From Takakia lepidozioides (lineage: Eukaryota; Streptophyta; Takakiopsida; Takakiales; Takakiaceae), in the NCBI GenBank assembly GCA_030704615.1, contig CM060731.1, positions 15,314,001 to 15,378,000 on the forward strand: DNA of 64,000 bases, read 5' to 3'. Under the pieces are notes generated by a model. That model did no database searches. It was not told the origin of the DNA and saw only the letters and a list, made by a program, of their open reading frames with translations. Within the stretch, counting starts at the first letter, position 1. Each line of letters opens with the position of its first letter. Positions 22,476-34,308 of this stretch are shown here, one piece after another. The position numbers and the translations under genes were made by a program.

Positions 22476-25400
22476 CCCGGTTATCAGCGTCACGTTCATC
22501 AGTCAGCGTCAGGTCACGTCAGACCTGATGCTGACGAGACCTCCGTCACGTCAGGTTCCGGGAATATTAGTAAAAAACGTACCAGGTAAAATATTGCCAC
22601 TGAAGCAGCCACGTCGCCGACACGGTGGCGGTGACAAATACATTTTGGAAAATAATAAAATGAAAGCGACCGCCAATTCTGGCGGTCGCTTTACATTTCG
22701 GAAATTTAGAAATAAGAGCGACTGCCAATTCTGGCGGTCGCTTCATATTTCGGAATTTAAGAAATAAAAGCGACCGCCAACATGACGTTCGCTTAAAAAA
22801 AATTTATAAAAAAAAAAAAAATTGGCGGGCGGTCGTCTAATGAAAAAAAAAAAACCAGCAACCTCCGTATTGGTGGTCCCATAATTTTGAAAATATATAA
22901 AAAACAAGCGACCGCCAGAATTGGCAGTCACTTGTTTTGAATAATACATAAAAAGCAAGCGACCGCCATAATATGGCGGTCGCTTTATCTTATAAATACA
23001 TTAAAAAAACCAGTGACCACCATTATATGACGATCGCTTTATTTTAAAAATATCTTAGAAAAAACCAGTGACTGCATAATATGGCGGTCGCTATATTTTA
23101 AATATATTAAAAAAACCAGCGACCGCCATAGTATGGCGGTCGCTTTAATTTAAAAAAAATACAAAACAGCGACTCCCATAATATGGCGGTCGCTTTATTT
23201 TTGAAATAATATATTATAAAAAAAATATTATTAATTTCAGAAAACGTAGCGACTGCCAGTAATGTCGGTCGCATATAAGAAAAAAAAAAAAAAAAAACGA
23301 CTGCCATTATTGGCAGTCGCCTATGTTTTTTTATTTTATTTTATTTTTATTTTTTTAAAGAAATGCGAGGCCCTGAAAATTTAAAATAGAGTGACCGCCA
23401 TTACTGGCGGTCGCTTGTATATTTTTAATTTCTGAAAATACAACGACCGCCAGTAATGACGATCGCTTTTATTTTTTATTTATTTAAATAGAGCGACCGC
23501 CATTATTGCTGGTCATTTCTTAAAAAGCAAAATAGAGGGGAGGCTCAAAGGAGGTTCATTCTCCCCTCACTTCCTCTCCACACAACTTATGTGCGACCGC
23601 CATTATTGACGGTCGATTTTGTTTATTTATTTATTTTTAAATAGAGTGACGGCCATTCTCTTGTATATTTTTAATTTTTGAAAATGCTGCGACCGTTATG
23701 ACAGTCGTTTTTTTTTTAAATTAAAAAAAAAATAGAGCGACCGCCATTACTGGTGGTAGCTTGCATATTTTTAATTTCTGAAAATGTTGCGACTGCCAGT
23801 AATGACGGTCGCTTTTATTTTTTTTTGTTTTTTTAATAGAACGACTATCGTTACTGGCGGTCGCTGCTTTGTTGTTTTTTTAAAAATGTAGCGACCGTCA
23901 TGGTGGCGGTCGCTTCTAGAAAGTGTGCCTTACGCGTGGACCGAGGAATGAGAGAGGGGGAGCAGATAAGCCAATGAAAGGTTATTCTCCCCTCACTTCC
24001 TTTCCACACAACTTATGTGCGACCGCCATTATTGGCGGCCATTTTTATTTTTTTATTTTTTTAAACAGAGCGACCGTCATTACTGGGGGTCGCTTGTATA
24101 TTTTTATTTTATGAAAATGTTACGACAGCTAGTAATGGCGGTCGCTTTTATTTTTTTTGAGTTTTTTAATAGAGCAACTGTCGTTACTGGTGGTCGCTTT
24201 TATTGTTTAATGTTTCAAATAGAGCGACCGCCGGTAATGGCGGTCGCCTTTTTGTTATATTTTTAAAATGTAGCGACCGCCATGGTGGCGGTCGCTTCTA
24301 GAAGGTGTGCCTTACGCGTGGACCGATGAATGAGGGGGGCGCCAGATAAGCCAATGGAGGCTCATTCTCCCCTCACTTCCTCTCCATACAACTTATGTGC
24401 GACCGCCATTATTGGCGGTCGCTTTTGGTTTTTATTTATTTATAAATAGAGCGACGGCCATTACTGGCGGTCACTTATATATTTTTAATTTCTGAAAATG
24501 CTGTGACCGCCAGTTATGGCGGTCGTTTTTATTTATTTTTTCTTAAATAGAGCGACCGCCATTACTGGTGGTCGCTTGTATATTTTTAATTTCTGAAAAT
24601 GTTGCGACTGCCAGTGATGGCGGTCGCTTTTATTTTTTTGTTTTTTTTAAATAGAGCGACTGTCGTTACTGGCGGTAGAATTTATTGTTTAATTTTTTAA
24701 ATAGTGCGACCGCCATTACCGGCGGTCGCTTTATTGTTTTTTTTTAAAATGTAGCGACCGCCATGGTGGCGGTCGCTTCTAGAAGTTGTGCCTTAGTAGT
24801 GGACCGATGAATGAGGAAGGGGGGAAGGGGGGGTGGGGGGGGGCAGATAAGCCAAGGGAGGCTCACTCTCCCCTCACTTCCTCTCCACACAACTTATGTG
24901 CGACCGCCATTATTGGCGGTCGCTTTTGTTTTTTATTTATTTTTAAATATAGCGACGGCCATTACTGGCGGTCGCTTGTATATTTTTTAATTTCTGAAAA
25001 ATAGTGCGACCGCCAGTTATGTCGGTCGCTTTTATTGTTTAATTTTTTAAATAGAGCGACCGCCATTACTAGCGGTTGTTTTTTTGTTGTTTATTTTAAA
25101 TGTAACGACTGCCATAGGATGGTCGCTTCACTTTCTAGAAAAACTTAACATAGCGACCGACGTAGTGGCGGTTGCTTCATTTAAGAGAAAAACAAATTAA
25201 AAAATTTGAAAAAAAATGTAAACGAGCGACCGCCGAATTGGCGGTTGCTTTAGTTTCTTAAAAAGTGAAGAAGAGTATGGCGGTCGCTTTATTTTTAAAA
25301 TAAATAAATGAAAATGAGCTACCACTGTAGTTGCGGTCGCTTCATTTAAAAAATAAAATAAAATAACAACTGCCATATTGGCGGTCGCTTCATTATTTTA

Positions 25401-26103
25401 AATAAACAAAAAAGAGTGCCGTATTGGCGGTTGCTTCATATACTTTAAAAAAAAAAAACGACTGCCGTAGTTGCAGTCGTTTCATTTAAATTTCTTAAAA
25501 AAAAGAGCCATTGCCGCTAAATGTTGGCTGCTAAATTTTAAAAAATAAAAATAAAAATATGCAATGGCCGGCGAATGGCGGTCGCTGTGTTTTTTTAAAT
25601 ATTTTTTAAACTGTGAGCGACTGCCAATCTGGGCGGTCGCTTAATTTTTAAAACTAATAATTTTGAAGGACTGCCAATATAGGCCGTCGCTTAATTTAAA
25701 ATATAATAAATTGCAAACGACCGCCAATATGGGCGGTCGCTCCATTTAAAACTTCATAAATTGTCGGCAACTGCCAATATAGGTGGTCGTTTAATTTAAT
25801 AAAATATTAAATTAGAAGCGACCGCCAATATGGGTGGTCGCTTTGATTTAAAAAATAATAACTTTTAAGCGTCCGTATTTTTGGGCGTCCGTATTTTTTT
25901 AAATAAATTAATAAATTTTAATAATTGGCCATGTCTGTTATACACCGCGGTTGCCATGTCATTACAAAGGGTAGAAGTAAATAGTAAAAGTCAAATATAA
26001 AAAAAATTACTTGGATAAACGTCGGGATTCGACGTGACGTGACGCACATCCGACGTGACGTCTGACGTGTCCGGGCCACGTTACGTTAGGAATGATAACT
26101 AGG
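22476..26103. mobile_element. Non-autonomous TIR element built of palindrome arrays
   Basis: The left end CCCGGTTATCA (22476-22486) and the right end, read in reverse complement as CCTAGTTATCA (26093-26103), match at 9 of 11 bases. Flanks are AATAACAC (22468-22475) and AATGACAC (26104-26111), an 8-bp duplication with one difference. The methyltransferase frame reads on across the flanks (GWPCQ then HSPAGH), which shows an insertion. Subterminal DNA at both ends repeats CACGTCAG and GACGTGACG words. The interior is palindrome array 3 and no protein gene is seen. The 8-bp duplication suggests hAT-like chemistry, but the TIR itself does not settle the superfamily. Confidence 0.75.
22660..25880. 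repeat. Short-palindrome array 3 (GCGACCGCC family) with higher-order units
   Basis: About 60 imperfect palindromes of arms AGCGACCGCCA / TGGCGGTCGCT at about 45-70 base spacing. Between 23500 and 25000 a higher-order unit of about 380-500 bases repeats: palindromes, then CTTCTAGAAGGTGTGCCTTA, a G-run, CAGATAAGCCAA, then CTCCCCTCACTTCCTCTCC and CACACAACTTATGTGCGACC. The CTCCCCTCAC block starts near 23561, 23987, 24367 and 24868. The right part (25600-25850) has centres AATATGGG as in array 2. Confidence 0.95.
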
Positions 26104-26326
26104 AATGACACTCTCCCGCAGGTCATGAGAATAACTTGCATGATGCACGATCGCATTTGTTTTGGGATTTGCTGCGAGTGTTATATGACTTGCAGACAAG
26201 AAAAGTGCAACCTCTAGCCTATATCTTGGAGAATGTTCATCTTATGGGGGATTCTCGAGCTAGGGTTATGGCCAGTGTGCATCAGGTGCGGTCTTGGATT
26301 GGATCGACGGTGCTATTGGATGCAGC
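26104..26326 (+). pseudogene. C5-cytosine methyltransferase middle part (copy B)
   Basis: Continues the copy-B enzyme after the insertion: HSPAGH, then LHDARSHLFWDLLRVL, then LAYILENVHLMGDSRARVM with ENV (motif VI, the Glu that contacts the target cytosine), then VRSWIGSTVLLDA. This last part overlaps the start of copy A (16531), so the two copies together span motifs I to X. It is interrupted at 26326 by a solo LTR, after which about 30 more bases (26888-26918) match copy A. Confidence 0.7.
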
Positions 26327-26882
26327 TGTCAAGTACGAGAACATGACTGAACACAAACAAGAGATCAGACTAGAGGTACAAGACTAAACAAAAAGTCAAG
26401 GTCGGCGTGGCCGAATGCATGGTGGGTAAACATGAATCAAGATGATATTTATAACAATGGACAAGAGTACTGGACTATAGTAATGGAAGCTGGACTGGAG
26501 TACTGGGACTGGGAACAAGAGTAGCTTGAACTTGTGTCGGCGAGACTGAAGAGTGTCCAGTCTCGCCTCCTATATATACTGGCTACTAAGAAGTTTCCTA
26601 GAAAGCTTCCCCTATAGAGGTTTCTTGATGGAGAAGCTTCCGTAAACAAATGAGGTATCTGGATGGAGAAGTTTCCTCCTAAAGAAGCTTCCTGAGCAGT
26701 TTCCCAAGTTACTCTTGGTAATTTGATAAACTCCCGGTAACTTGATAACTAATGGTAAATCATGATAGATCATGGTAAATCACGGTAAATCACGGTAAAC
26801 CATGGTAATTTCCGGTAACATGATAACTTGATAACTTCTGGTATTTACTCCTAGTAAGTTCCTCTGGGCTATGTCCGCGACA
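26327..26882. mobile_element. Solo LTR with 5-bp target duplication
   Basis: 556 bases starting TGTCAAGTACG and ending CTATGTCCGCGACA (TG...CA ends), flanked by GCAGC at 26322-26326 and 26883-26887. Removing it and one GCAGC restores the sequence seen uninterrupted in copy A at about 16560-16580. The interior has AAGCTTCC and GGTAAATCATGGTAAAT-type short repeats. No coding sequence. Confidence 0.85.
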
Positions 26883-26918
26883 GCAGCAGCGGTGGGATCA
26901 CGCGCACATCGACCTCAA

Positions 26919-28038
26919 TTCTTGATGCTTCTCAATTTTCTTCCTAGTCAGACTCGAAGTTCCTGCCCAATTTGAGCATGTCTTAGAGTTCATACATTGT
27001 GGAACTTGTGGAAGACTAGGTGTGCTTGGGTTTATGAGGGCAAACCCCCCAAGGGCAGGTCGGTGTTGTTTTCACATATACCACGATCTGTTAATTGAAG
27101 GGAGGATTAAAGCTTGGGGCCACAAAAACAACGCTGGAAGAAGCTGCTCCAAGATTTCGAGTAGTCATAGGGCAAAAACAACATGCTCGGCACCCATCTT
27201 CCCAACTTGTATTTTCACTGACAAGACTCCATCCCCCCTCAATGGGAAGTACCTTGGTGAAGGGGAGGATGGAGAGTTCGATTAGCGTCACAAAAGAGCT
27301 CGGGATCCCAAGTTTAGAACCCAGTTGAAAAGTTTGAAACCTATGATCCATCTTTGAATGATGCTAAGTACGTGCTCTTACTTCTCAATTTAGATTCTTT
27401 CTGTTGAGATTGCTACCTGGATTCTACCCCCACTCTCTGCCACTACCAGCTCTAGATTACTTCTGATTTCAGGAAGCCCTGGAATATTCTTTTGCACTTC
27501 ACCTGACCACTGTCTTTTTTCGGTTTTGCGTTTTGTTGGCTAGTTTGCTAAGGTCACGGGGAGGCTTCCCTTCTGTAAGCTTGCATGGCCCTTGGGTGGT
27601 TATTTTTTCCACCCTCTGTGATTTTTTTATTTTTTTTCACTTTATTTGATAAAAAATGCCAATGTCCCACTTTCTTTAATTTTCTTTTTTGAAAATCTAT
27701 ACGAAGGCAGTATCACTACTGGTCTGGTATCAAAATATTACTTGTGCACTTAATCAGAAATCATTGAATGAATATAGTAACAAGCATATGGAGGCTCTTT
27801 GATGGCTAACTAAACTCAAACCGCCAACATTGAAAGCCCGACATCACATCACAACAACCCCACCAGAACCTGATTTCTACCTTCGCTTATTGAAAGTGTC
27901 GCATCCATCCATATTGTGCCGCGTACATTATCGATACTCATAACTTTACTAGGTTGTTAGGATATCGCTTGGCCCAGAGTATTAGTTGTCATGCACATAT
28001 ATATCGTTACACAACTACATCGTTGTCCAATCTACTCA

Positions 28039-28040
<2 letters not shown>
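26919..28040. other. No gene recognised
   Basis: Open stretches near 27022-27351 on both strands show no family resemblance. 27600-27690 is T-rich. No repeat boundaries were identified. Confidence 0.35.

Positions 28041-28083
<43 letters not shown>
28041..28083. repeat. (AC)n microsatellite
   Basis: About 20 AC dinucleotides almost without interruption. Confidence 0.95.
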
Positions 28084-28086
<3 letters not shown>

Positions 28087-28167
28087 CATAAACTAGTCTG
28101 CCACAAGCCTGACGCGGGGAGGTTCAACTCGAGAAATCTGAGCCTTACCGCGTCTGTCGTGAAGATA

Positions 28168-29327
28168 CACTACAGTAAATGGGGGGGTTAGCGACGTCAT
28201 CCGCGCCCCCACGTCCCGCACGGCGCTGAGCCGCGACGTCGAACCCGCGGCATTTTTTTGTGACGCTCCTGCGTCGCAATCCCCCGCTGCGACGCCCAGC
28301 CATCGCAAGGTGCATCGCCGCGGGGTCTTCTGCCATATTTCTTTTTCTTGCGACGCCCCGGCGTCGCAATACCCCAAAAAAATAAAAATAAAATAAAAAA
28401 ATGTTTTTTTTTGGCGTTGTGATGCCCCAGCCTTTGCGACGCCGGGGCGTCGCATTGGCGTCGCAACAGTGGTTTGTTTGTTTGTTTGTTTTTTTTGTTT
28501 TTTGTTTTTTGTTTTTCGGCTTTGTGACCATCAACGTCACAAAAGCGTCGCTGGGGGCGCCCAGCGCTGCGACGCCCAATGCTGCGACGCCAGGGGGTTG
28601 CAATGGTGTTGTAGTCTGCTTAGGTCATCACAAGGACGTCACTTGGACGCCTAGCGCTGGGGCTGCAACAAGGACGACGACGCTGGGCTGGGCACTAAGG
28701 CTGTGGAGGTTACAATTCCCCGGCGTAACAAGAAGACCCCCTTAGAAGGAACTTGAAAGAAATCTTCATCTGTATATATATATATATTTAGATTGCTTTT
28801 GTAATATATAGATGTATCGTAGGTGTGTTGGTTAGTCTGTAGTGTCTTGGAAATATTATAACATGGAGGTCCTAGGTTCAAGTATACATTGCCTAATATA
28901 TGAACATTGAACATATCGCCATTGGACAGAACGGAAGTCAATGGTCAACGCCGGAATCAATGGTCAACAAGTTTTTGAAATTCAAATTTCAAATTCAAAT
29001 TTTCCTACCTAAATTCAAATGTACCCCCCAAAACTGCGACGTCCGGGCGTCGCAAAGTGCAACGCCCGGACGTCGCTAATTCGGCATTGCAGAGTAGGAT
29101 TATTTATTTATTTATTCGCCGGGGCGTTGCAAGTCGCGCCGGCATCGCAGTCGCGGTGGCGTGGCATTGCGACCCCCATCCGTTGCAAAATTGCGACGTT
29201 TTTTCAGCGACGCCTTTGGGACGGGGCTGCAACGTCCGGACGTCGCCAAAATGGCCCCTCCCCTCTGCCCGAAAAGGGCTGTTTAGCGACGCCGCGGCGT
29301 TGGAAACCTCCCCCTTTTCATATAGTG
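28168..29327. mobile_element. CACTA-type non-autonomous element with GCGACGCC palindromes
   Basis: The left end is CACTACAGTAAATGGGGG. The right end in reverse complement is CACTATATGAAAAGGGGG. Flanks are ATA (28165-28167 and 29328-29330), the 3-bp duplication expected for CACTA (En/Spm) elements. Inside, both ends carry many GCGACGCC / GGCGTCGC palindromes (28180-28720 and 29030-29310), such as GCGACGCCGGGGCGTCGC. No transposase is present. An AT repeat lies at 28776-28789. Confidence 0.75.
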
Positions 29328-29467
29328 ATAAACCCCCATGGCCCAATATTGATTTTTGAGCCCTGGTTTGACACTTGGGCCAAACCCAAATGTCAATATG
29401 TAGAAACTAAATATTTCATAGCTGGTTTCACACTAGTAGATCACACCTATTTTCACAATAATTAATA

Positions 29468-29556
29468 AATTAACAAGTTTCACTTAACTAATGAACTAGT
29501 TAATTAACAAGTTTCAATTAACTAGTGAACTAGTTAATTAACAAGTTTCAATTGAC
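29468..29556. repeat. Short tandem repeat, ~34-bp unit
   Basis: TAACAAGTTTCA recurs at 29470, 29505 and 29539, with AACTAGTGAACTAGTTAATT between the copies. Confidence 0.85.
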
Positions 29557-31296
29557 ATAGTAAACACGCAAACACAATATCGGACCAATACAGGTATATG
29601 CTAAGTAATGGCGCATTTGGTATGTCATACCAAGGTATATACCATGATCGATACCAGTTTTTTATTTGTATACTAGTCCAACCTTGGATTAAACCCCAAA
29701 CCACAACATTTTCATTCATTGCACCCAGCCACCAGATTACTAGTTGTTTTCCACTTTCAATCTTTTAACTTGCAAATGTCGAAGCAGCCATCCAGTGGCA
29801 TCATGGTTTCACTTCAAGACAAAATTTCCGGCGGAATCTTAACTGAATCCAAAGCTGCAACATGCAACATTTGTAGGAAGATTTGCTCTACCATAATGTC
29901 TACTCCGATGCAAACGACTATTTGGCAAGTGAGAGGGATGAAGGCGAGAAATGTAAGGTTTCTTGCATGGAATGAGGTGGCATATTGGATAAGCCTTGAG
30001 AAACAATGGGCCAGTGTAAGGTAAACCGATTACATGGATGGATTTAATCAAAAATTCATGAGTACCTTTACGACTTGATTGAGAATATTGGCAAAAAAAA
30101 GGTGGCAAATGCTGAAAATGCAATGTGTGGATTCCCCTTCGGATCACTACAAAGGAGGTATACCCAAAACTTGTTTAAAAAATCTGACAACTTAAGAAGC
30201 TGGCCAACATCATGAGGAAACATCACCCCAGACCAACCGGTCATGAAACTAATCATACCCATAGGACATAATCAATCCCAAATATGCCACACGATGAATG
30301 GTCAGTTTGTTGCATGACATCAAAATAGATGTAATTGAGGTTGGTACGACGAGGTGGTCCCCCCGGGACAGGGGACCCCTCACCTTACCGAGGGGGGTGA
30401 TTAGTGCTCGGGCTGAGACACCTCCTCCCCAAATAGACAAAAAAAAACCTTCATCTTTTTTGTTGGATTCGTCTTTGCAAATTCTCTCACAATCCAGTCT
30501 TCCAAGCTTATCCGAGTTGGTTACAATCCAGTCTTGAAAGCTCCGAGACAGAAGTGATGAAGTTGGAGTAGAGTGTTTTGACATTCTGAGTGGAAGATTG
30601 AGAGCTTTAATTTGTGAGCATGCTCAACAATAGACTACGACACTTTGGTCTCGTGGTGTTGAGAGGAGCAGTTCTCGTTGGTTTGTTGATACAGTTGATA
30701 AAGATGATCTAGGGAGTCATCGTAGCTCTCACCTTTTGAACATCAAACTGTCTTTGTTGGGCCTGCATCATTCCTAAAAATGATCTGAAATGACTATAGT
30801 GGAAAGGAAATTTCATTTTGGTCTTGATGAAGAGTATATTTCAAAGGGTGATACCTACGTTTTATGTTAGCTTGCAGTTCATGAGAAACAACAGGAAGAC
30901 AAGTTCAGGTTGAACGGAGGCAACTTGTCACCTCGCAGAGTTTTGACTCTAATTCAAGAGGACGATGATTGACAGAAGGAACCCCACCCCCACTATACAA
31001 TTCTTTCAATAAGTGTATTACAGGACAAGCACAACATGGAGTTTCTGGAGCATCCCAATAGCCTACAATTGACGTGAAAAGATTTGTTTTTGGCCAAGAG
31101 AAAAGAGCTTGCATTCTTTATGGGGTTGGTCTTTCACTCCTGTCTCTTTCGGGCAGGCAACAACCAATCAGCTCCCTGAAGAAACAACTTGAGTCGACTT
31201 CACTTCATCTTGCTAGGTTTCAATCAATTGCAACCTTGTAATAGTGGTGTGTAGTTAGTCTTATGTATTGGTTATGGCTGTGCTGGGTGATCTGCC
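29557..31296. other. No gene recognised
   Basis: An open stretch at 29719-30024 (plus) contains CNICRKIC, a lone Cys pair pattern without a recognisable domain. 30249-30600 holds a C/G-run segment. I assign no gene. Confidence 0.35.
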
Positions 31297-31300
31297 TTAA

Positions 31301-32145
31301 CCCCTAATGGACGAGGTAGTTTTTGGTGGGCCCCCTCCAAAACAGGACATAACCTCACGGATGAGGGTATATCTCTCAGGAAACTAACATCCACAGGGAT
31401 GAACCGTATGAATGGGAGGCTACCTACTTCATCCAGCTTCTGTGAAAATTTCAGCTCATTCCACCGTGTCGTTTGGAAGATTATAAGAAATTTGCAAGCC
31501 CAAAATTTGGGGTGCACTCCAAATTTAGAGTGGGAAAATGGTTTGACCAGGAAATTGGATCGACAAAATATTATTTCCTCACAAGACCCCATCCAGATTC
31601 CAAGTATGTGGCACCTGAAGCATGTTGCCCCAAAATTTCAAAGCATAATTCCAAAATCTCGATAAGGTTGTTTTGTATGGAAAAACAAGGGGGTCAAAAT
31701 ACACCATGAAGCTCAAATGACATGTAATTCAGGCTTAGGGGTTCGAAATTTCCTTGGAATCACAATTGCTGCGGTGAAAGTGTTCCTTGAATGATGAACT
31801 ACTACCTCCAAAAAGAAATTCAGAATTCCAGCAAAACTTCAGGCACAGATTTGCATTTGTTTCCATTTGTATTTTTGCCTTGTTGTCATCCCTTCAGCCT
31901 GCCACGTCGGTAAGTCAAAGCTGCTGGACAACCAATTTTGGGCACCCGTGCACACTAAAAAAATTACTGACGGCACGGCTTTTATTATTTTAGGGTGCCA
32001 TAAAGACGGGCAGGTGCATGACATCAAGGCGCACAACTTTCGTTCAGAAGTTTTTTCATCCAAGTCATCCAACAATTTGCCATCGTGGATGATTTCTGAC
32101 GTGACCCTGATACAACCCGAAACGGGTCGCCTCATCCATTAGGGG
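31301..32145. mobile_element. piggyBac-like non-autonomous element, TSD TTAA
   Basis: The left end CCCCTAATGGACGAGG follows TTAA (31297-31300). The right end in reverse complement is CCCCTAATGGATGAGG, followed by TTAA (32146-32149). The TIRs match at 15 of 16 bases. TTAA duplication with C-run TIR starts is the hallmark of piggyBac elements. The 845-base interior has no transposase frame. Confidence 0.75.
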
Positions 32146-32485
32146 TTAAGGATGTAATTGGGCAGAAATGTCCAATCATCAATTACATGGGTTTGGGATT
32201 GGTATTACCACACATTTTAGCTATTGTTGATTTAGCATAAGAAAGATTGATATAAACAGGCAAAAAACTGCAGGAGGGCCTTTTTAGCAGTTGTCACATG
32301 ATCTGAGGTGGAATCTTAGTACAATTAGGGTCTGATAGAGTGACTGGTCACATTTTCCAAAGCACTTGTGTACTTGATGAGTTTCAGGGCCAATGGACTG
32401 GTCCCATTAATACAACAATACCATTTGCCATGCAATGATATGAAGTCGTGGGGTAACCTGTTTGATGAGAAGTAGTCGGTAGATG

Positions 32486-34190
32486 TCAATGGCATCGACA
32501 AATTCCTGACATTCCGGCCTTGTTTCCTGTTAGATTGCTGCAAGGGTAGGGGGAGTTGGAAGATATGGCTAATGATTTCTCTGTCTCCAAATTCATTGCA
32601 AGCAATCTATTGTACAAGCTTCGGGTTCGTACCACAAGCAAACCCTTCCATCTCTGCTGCACGTAGACCATGGCTGCAAGAGTCAATGCCAACACCAGAA
32701 TCACAATATCACCAGCTTTGGAATAAAAATCCATGGTTGGGTTTGCATATATATAATCGCTGAAGTATGGTAGGGAGGTGTATTTAGTACATGACATGAA
32801 GGGGTTCCCTTTTCATAACCCACAGAGCTGAACCCACAACCTGCGGCAGCAGGACCAGGTCCTCCACCAGTCCCCAATACTCATTTACTTCCTTCTGCAG
32901 GACATCAGTCCAGGACATTTGCAAGTCATTGACTTCCTTGGTCAATGCTGTTTGGTCATGGTTAGTCCTAGCAACATGAACAGCAAGCACCACCAGGAAA
33001 TTCACAACCTGGGTGATCCCACAGACCAAAATTACGTTGCTTTCTCTCGGGAGTTCCACTGCAGCTGATTTGAGCTCTGCCTGAGAGGCAGCTATCATAC
33101 GTTCCTTCCACACCTTCTTGGCAAGGCGGATGATCAGAAGGAAAGCTACCAGCGTGAGGGATTTCACAAGAAACATGATGCTTTGGGTCCACTGGCCCAC
33201 CCTTAGCGGGTTATATCCAATGTCAACTTCTGTGTCTGAATTCATCCGTGCAAACAACACATCCGCCCGTCACAACAGCAGGCAGTTGAAATAACTCATT
33301 GACGAACCAGTGTGAGATAACATGCAAATCTAGCCAAATATGTGAATGTACTAGAAAATCACATTCTGCCCCAAGAATCGGCCCACTGGAAGGTGGAGGA
33401 AGAAGTCTCTTCAGCCAAAGGTTGCTGGGCCACCCCTAGTTCAGAGTAAGTGTGACAAAGGGATGGAAAAGATGGAAGCTGCAGCTTAAATAACATGGTG
33501 ATTGTCAAGATGATCTACTCAATTTTGCTAGAAATTCACACCTTCAGCTTACCACACATGATTGTTAAAACCCCGTGAATGCACTTACATGTTCCTACAT
33601 TGCTGATCCAGTATGAAAAGATTCAGAATGCAATTGCTGTCGAAGAGGCTCTCAGAAGTAGTTGCTACCCTCATGAGGTAGGAATTGAAGTTACTCATGT
33701 TCAGTACAGATTCCACATGACAATCCGGGCATATTAGCTTGCTAGATACTCTTCAGGAACATTGCTAATTCATAAAAACTTGCTATTCCATTTGGAGCCA
33801 GTATTGAGAACAGAAGTACATCAGAAGAGAGAAATCCTTGAACAAAAGGGCAGAGATCTTAGGTATCAGCCAGCTACTAACCTGTGATAAGAGGAATTAT
33901 GTAGCCCACAGCCTGCATGCCAAGCATCCCAAGCGAGATGTAGGGCGTCGACTCCGGATGGCGCTTGACATGTGACGACTGGGCACCAATACATAGCAGC
34001 ATCAGAGTTAGGGTTGCCACACTCCACGACCCTTCCAGACTCTTCCGAGAAATGATCTCATCCCGCTGTCGCTTGTAAGTGATCGGGAAAGTCTCAAGAT
34101 TCATCGGTTTGAAGTAGAGAGGTTCGTCCATATTCCGCCAGCTGGTGATGTCTATCTTCACAGTTGGTCTTGTCAGCCACGTAGCAACTA
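32486..34190 (-). pseudogene. DUF2921 (FLYING SAUCER-like) membrane protein, C-terminal exons
   Basis: Minus-strand exon text includes KIDITSWRNMDEPLYFKP, SSHVKRHPESTPYISLGML and VGYIIPLITG (34173-33877). Then come hydrophobic stretches IMFLVKSLTLVAFLLIIRL and GLVEDLVLLPQVVGSALW (33260-32784). The end is FSDYIYANPTMDFYSKAGD and MVYVQQRWKG (32770-32640). These match the multi-pass DUF2921 domain of plant endomembrane RING E3 ligases such as Arabidopsis FLYING SAUCER 1, which acts on pectin methylesterification. The segment normally present before DFYS ('GTTxVRLLPHxYD') is missing and the frame changes near 32790, so this copy may be damaged. N-terminal exons are not seen; the PPR gene occupies the upstream DNA. 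Confidence 0.6.
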
Positions 34191-34308
34191 TTGAGGGCTA
34201 CTCCAGAACAATGTCAAGGGAACAGTCAAGCCCATCATCTAAGGAATCTGCATTGTCCTGGAGCAGCGTCCAATTGGCAAGATTCTAACAAGATCTTCTC
34301 ATGCACAA

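Noticed and set aside
22660-25880. CRISPR-like array of repeats and spacers
   Set aside because: Units are degenerate palindromes with similar AT-rich spacers, not identical repeats with unique spacers, and the DNA is eukaryotic.
16531-26918. Bacterial restriction-modification system suggested by the cytosine methyltransferase
   Set aside because: The enzyme is in frame with a retrotransposon reverse transcriptase and has DNMT3-like wording; no restriction enzyme and no prokaryotic context.
28093-28745. Open frames of 60-150 codons within the CACTA element
   Set aside because: They are translations of GCGACGCC repeats and homopolymers.
29719-30024. Zinc-finger gene based on CNICRKIC
   Set aside because: Only one Cys pair pattern and no following His or Cys ligands at usual spacing.
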